NCBI GenBank assembly: GCA_002842145.1
Contig: PHCF01000004.1
Span: 1 to 64,000, forward strand
Length of the DNA stretch: 64,000 nucleotides
DNA from: Betaproteobacteria bacterium HGW-Betaproteobacteria-6
GTDB taxonomy: Bacteria; Pseudomonadota; Gammaproteobacteria; Burkholderiales; Rhodocyclaceae
Direction: 5' to 3'
In this document: piece after piece, positions 60,786-64,000 of the stretch
Numbering within the stretch: position 1 is the stretch's first letter
Layout of the letters: each line of letters starts with the position of its first letter
Translations under genes and position numbers: made by a program
The notes under the pieces: model-generated
What the model was told of the DNA's origin: nothing
Databases searched by the model: none
The model's input: the letters and a program-made list of their open reading frames with translations, nothing else

Positions 60786-61640
60786 TCAATTCCTTAGCTC
60801 ACCGGCATTTGCGTATCCGTAACCAAGTCGTATCGAGAGCTTTGTAGCTGCCTCCTTGACGCAGAGCGCCAAGGAACTATCCCATTCCATATTGAAGTGA
60901 CCAATTGTCCCGCCCGACATGATTGCCGCCACCATACTTCCCGTATGGTCGAATACTGGTGCGCTAAAGCCGTTTATTCCTGGCGCGAAACCACCGCTCG
61001 CCCGGGCTATGCCACGGCAGCGAATTTCTGTTAATCGCTCTTCAAATTCGCGCATCAGCGCCATCTGGGTTGTTTTTCCCGCTTTCGCAGCCACCCCCAG
61101 TTCCGCATCGAGCACCTTTTTCAATAAGGGAGATTGATAAAAGGCGGCAAAGACTCGGCCGGTTGCTGTGGTGGTGAGCGGCAAAACTATCCCTGTCCGA
61201 AGAGTTACTGTTACCGGCCCGGTTGCTTCGATGCAACGTACGCAAGTAGCGCCATTGGTACCCCATACAGCCAGTGCAACGGTCTCGCCAATTTCTTCAC
61301 AAAGATCTTCAAGAATAGGCGTTGCCAAACTGACCGGTTCAATCCGCGCAAGGCTAGCAAGCCCCAGAGTCAAGGCAAAATGGCCTAGGGCATAGCGACC
61401 GGTATTGGCATCCTGCTCTACCAGTCCCATGCGTACAAAGCTCACCAAATAGCGATGTGCTTTTGATGCCGGCATCCCAACAGACTTGGCAAGATCACGC
61501 AACATCATCGATTTGCCGTTGGCGGCGAGCGCAGCTAGTAGCCTCGAGCCAATTTCGACAGATTGAACACCTTGTGCCTGCTTGACAGGATCGCTCGTCA
61601 TTGTTTGAGGTAAAGCTTTGATCCGCCTTTGACTGCCCAT
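60786..61640 (-). CDS. IclR family transcriptional regulator
   Basis: VQSVEIGSRLLAALAANGKSMMLRDLAKSVGMPASKAHRYLVSFVRMGLVEQDANTGRYALG; start at MGSQRRIKAL. Confidence 0.87.
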   Translation of the reverse strand: MGSQRRIKALPQTMTSDPVKQAQGVQSVEIGSRLLAALAANGKSMMLRDLAKSVGMPASKAHRYLVSFVRMGLVEQDANTGRYALGHFALTLGLASLARIEPVSLATPILEDLCEEIGETVALAVWGTNGATCVRCIEATGPVTVTLRTGIVLPLTTTATGRVFAAFYQSPLLKKVLDAELGVAAKAGKTTQMALMREFEERLTEIRCRGIARASGGFAPGINGFSAPVFDHTGSMVAAIMSGGTIGHFNMEWDSSLALCVKEAATKLSIRLGYGYANAGELRN

Positions 61641-61644
61641 AAAA

Positions 61645-63291
61645 TTACATATTTGGATAATTGGGACCCTCACCACCTTGCGGGACCACCCAGTTGATGT
61701 TCTGTGTCGGATCCTTGATATCGCAAGTCTTACAATGCACGCAGTTCTGGGCATTGATCTGCAAGCGAGGATTCTGACCAGTTTCATCGCGCACGATCTC
61801 GTACACCCCGGCAGGGCAATAGCGTTGCTCAGGGGCATCGTAATATGCAAGGTTCAGGCAAATCGGCACAGAACTATCTTTGAGCCTCAAATGACAGGGC
61901 TCGTCTTCCTCATGATTGGTGTTCGAGATAAAAACTGACGAGAGACGGTCAAAGGTGAGTACGCCATCTGGCTTGGGGTAATCGATTCGCTGACATTCAG
62001 CTGCCCTCTTTAGCTTCTCGTGGTCGGGGCCGCTGTGGTGAAGTGTCCACGGCGCCTTACCGCGAAAAAGAAGCTGATCGATTCCGAACATCAAGCTGCC
62101 CAGATAGAGTCCCTTGGCCATCCATGGCTTGAAGTTACGGGCTCTGTACAACTCCTCATACAGCCAACTCTTGCTGAATGATTCCGGAAAAGCAGCAAGT
62201 TCATCGCCACTACGACCAGCAAGGACTGCATCGAAAGCCGCCTCTGCAGCCAGGGAGCCACTCTTGATTGCGCAGTGCGAGCCTTTGATGCGCGACGCAT
62301 TCAAGAAGCCAGCATCATCACCAAGCAACGCCCCACCTGGAAACACCAGTTTGGGTAGCGACTGCAGCCCTCCTGCAGCAATGGCGCGCGCACCATAGGC
62401 AATGCGCTTGCCACCTTCAAGAAACGTACGAATCGCCGGATTGGTTTTCAGCCGCTGGAATTCTTCGTAAGGAGAAAGATATGGGTTTGTGTAACCAAGT
62501 CCGGTCACGAAACCAACCGAAACAAGGTTATCTTCCATGTGATAAAGAAAACCGCCGCCATACGTATCTGGGTCAAGTGGCCAACCGCCGGTATGGATAA
62601 CAAGGCCAGATTGGTGCTTCTCCGGATTAATCTCCCAGAGCTCTTTTATTCCAATACCATAAACCTGTGGGTCAACATGATTGCGCAGATTGAATTTTTG
62701 CTCAATCTCCTTGCCAAGATGGCCACGGCAACCCTCAGCAAACAAAGTGTATTTAGCGTGCAATTCCATACCTGGCTGATACGCTGGACCATGACTGCCG
62801 TCCTTGAGAACCCCCATGTTGCCAGTCGCGACGCCCTTCACTGAACCATCATCGTGGTACAACACCTCCGCCCCGGCAAAACCGGGGTATATTTCGACGC
62901 CGAGCTCTTCAGCTTGCTGGCCTAACCAGCGGCAGAGATTACCAAGGCTAATTACATAGTTGCCCGCATTGTGAAAACAGCTTGGCAGCAACCAGTTTGG
63001 AATCTTTGAAGCTCCACCTTCCTTGAGAATCAGGAACCGGTCTTCCGTGACAATAGCGTTGAGAGGTGCGCCGAGAGCTTTCCATTCGGGTAGAAGTTCA
63101 GTCAGTGCCTTTGGATCCATCACCGCACCAGAAAGAATATGACCGCCGATTTCTGAGGCTTTATCAATTAGACAGACACCAATCTCGTTCCCACCCTGGG
63201 CCGCCAGCAGCTTTAGGCGAATCGCCGCGGCAAGCCCTGCAGGGCCGCCACCAACAATTACGACGTCGTATTCCATCGCTTCACGTTGCAT
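61645..63291 (-). CDS. Electron transfer flavoprotein-ubiquinone oxidoreductase
   Basis: VVIVGGGPAGLAAAIRLK, C-terminal 4Fe-4S CVHCKTCDIKDPTQNINWVVPQGGEGPNYPNM. Confidence 0.95.
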   Translation of the reverse strand: MQREAMEYDVVIVGGGPAGLAAAIRLKLLAAQGGNEIGVCLIDKASEIGGHILSGAVMDPKALTELLPEWKALGAPLNAIVTEDRFLILKEGGASKIPNWLLPSCFHNAGNYVISLGNLCRWLGQQAEELGVEIYPGFAGAEVLYHDDGSVKGVATGNMGVLKDGSHGPAYQPGMELHAKYTLFAEGCRGHLGKEIEQKFNLRNHVDPQVYGIGIKELWEINPEKHQSGLVIHTGGWPLDPDTYGGGFLYHMEDNLVSVGFVTGLGYTNPYLSPYEEFQRLKTNPAIRTFLEGGKRIAYGARAIAAGGLQSLPKLVFPGGALLGDDAGFLNASRIKGSHCAIKSGSLAAEAAFDAVLAGRSGDELAAFPESFSKSWLYEELYRARNFKPWMAKGLYLGSLMFGIDQLLFRGKAPWTLHHSGPDHEKLKRAAECQRIDYPKPDGVLTFDRLSSVFISNTNHEEDEPCHLRLKDSSVPICLNLAYYDAPEQRYCPAGVYEIVRDETGQNPRLQINAQNCVHCKTCDIKDPTQNINWVVPQGGEGPNYPNM

Positions 63292-63463
63292 GTTTTTCCT
63301 TTACAGGTACCAACCGTCAGCCCGAGACTCACAGAGCCAATGCTGAACGGTTAGAAAATATAACCAGATAAAACTCAGTTCCACTTTCGACAGCCAGCAC
63401 GGCCGCTTACGCAAATATCTAAAATATTTGCCATATAAAAAACCTCGCAACAATTAAAACTGT

Positions 63464-63757
63464 TCAAATAGATTGCCGCAGAAAATTTAGTTGTTCATCC
63501 AGTTGCTGATAAGATTCATCGATCCAATCTGAGAGATACATGAGCGATAAGTAGCGAGGCTGAATATCCGTATCAATCGTCTTATCTAAGCGCCGCTGAA
63601 GTGCCGCCAACAAATTCGAATTATTGCCCGGAAAATCTATTACCCTATTAATTAATTCGATTCGCAATTTTTCAAACTCAACAGGGTCTGACTCTGCCAA
63701 CAGAAATATATCCTGAAGATTAATTTCCGTCCCACCAAATGAGAAATTACCATTCAC
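63464..63757 (-). CDS. Small hypothetical protein, DUF3135-like
   Basis: LLAESDPVEFEKLRIELINRVID...LLAALQRRLDKTID. Confidence 0.5.
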   Translation of the reverse strand: MNGNFSFGGTEINLQDIFLLAESDPVEFEKLRIELINRVIDFPGNNSNLLAALQRRLDKTIDTDIQPRYLSLMYLSDWIDESYQQLDEQLNFLRQSI

Positions 63758-64000
63758 CTTAGATTCCTCGTGCTTTAAAGTTAGGCATTAATACTCGCTT
63801 ACCCTAAACAAGATTCGCATTACACCCACCCTGGCAGTAGCACAATAAACGAGATAAGCAGTCAACAACTCAGAAAATAACTCTCCTCACATTTAGCAAT
63901 ATCTGCAGTGCAACGATAAACATCAGCCAGCCGGAGATTTTGAAGAACAAAGCAGCAGAAAAAATATCAATCCAAAGATATTTTTCATAAACACCGACTT

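Noticed and set aside
1-64000. CRISPR arrays, tRNA/rRNA genes, toxin-antitoxin pairs or defence systems
   Set aside because: No regular spaced repeats, no tRNA cloverleaf-like or rRNA stretch, and no recognised defence gene set noticed; tRNAscan/CRISPR tools not run.

Overview
The 64 kb window looks like a betaproteobacterial (Rhodocyclales-like, by inference) accessory or catabolic region, with mobile-element-type genes at both ends. LEFT (1-9 kb): an ICE/plasmid-type module with a hypothetical protein, an SbcC-like ATPase whose Walker B segment appears deleted, an SbcD-like phosphoesterase, a Gp3-like (recombination directionality factor-like) protein and a gluzincin-type HExxH protein. RIGHT (57.8-60.4 kb): DUF5983, DUF1173 and a tyrosine-recombinase-like protein with an N-terminal HTH. 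A close paralog of that last protein lies at 21-22 kb. BETWEEN: (a) a soluble tandem-PAS chemoreceptor-like protein; (b) a CoA-transferase and a complete liu (isovaleryl-CoA/leucine) operon with bioB embedded in it, divergent from an AraC regulator; (c) an RND / DUF1329 / YCF48 / DUF1302 / DUF1329 envelope-export cluster; (d) an IS3-family remnant; (e) a candidate five-subunit ketone carboxylase operon (acetophenone-carboxylase-like) with two SDRs, an acetoacetyl-CoA-synthetase-type ligase, a thiolase, an enoyl-reductase-like oxidoreductase and a MerC protein, divergent from a MalT/LAL-type LuxR regulator that is split into two ORFs; (f) a GC-rich orphan paaN-like gene flanked by two related putative sRNAs; (g) a nitroreductase, a CoA-transferase-like pair and etfBA divergent from a LysR gene; (h) an IclR regulator, ETF-ubiquinone oxidoreductase and a DUF3135-like protein. 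The best lead is the ketone carboxylase regulon: a 20-bp element (CTACCCCnnAGkGTAGTTTT) occurs upstream of both the carboxylase operon and the RND/DUF1302/DUF1329 cluster. All family calls come from reading the motifs; no database search was run.
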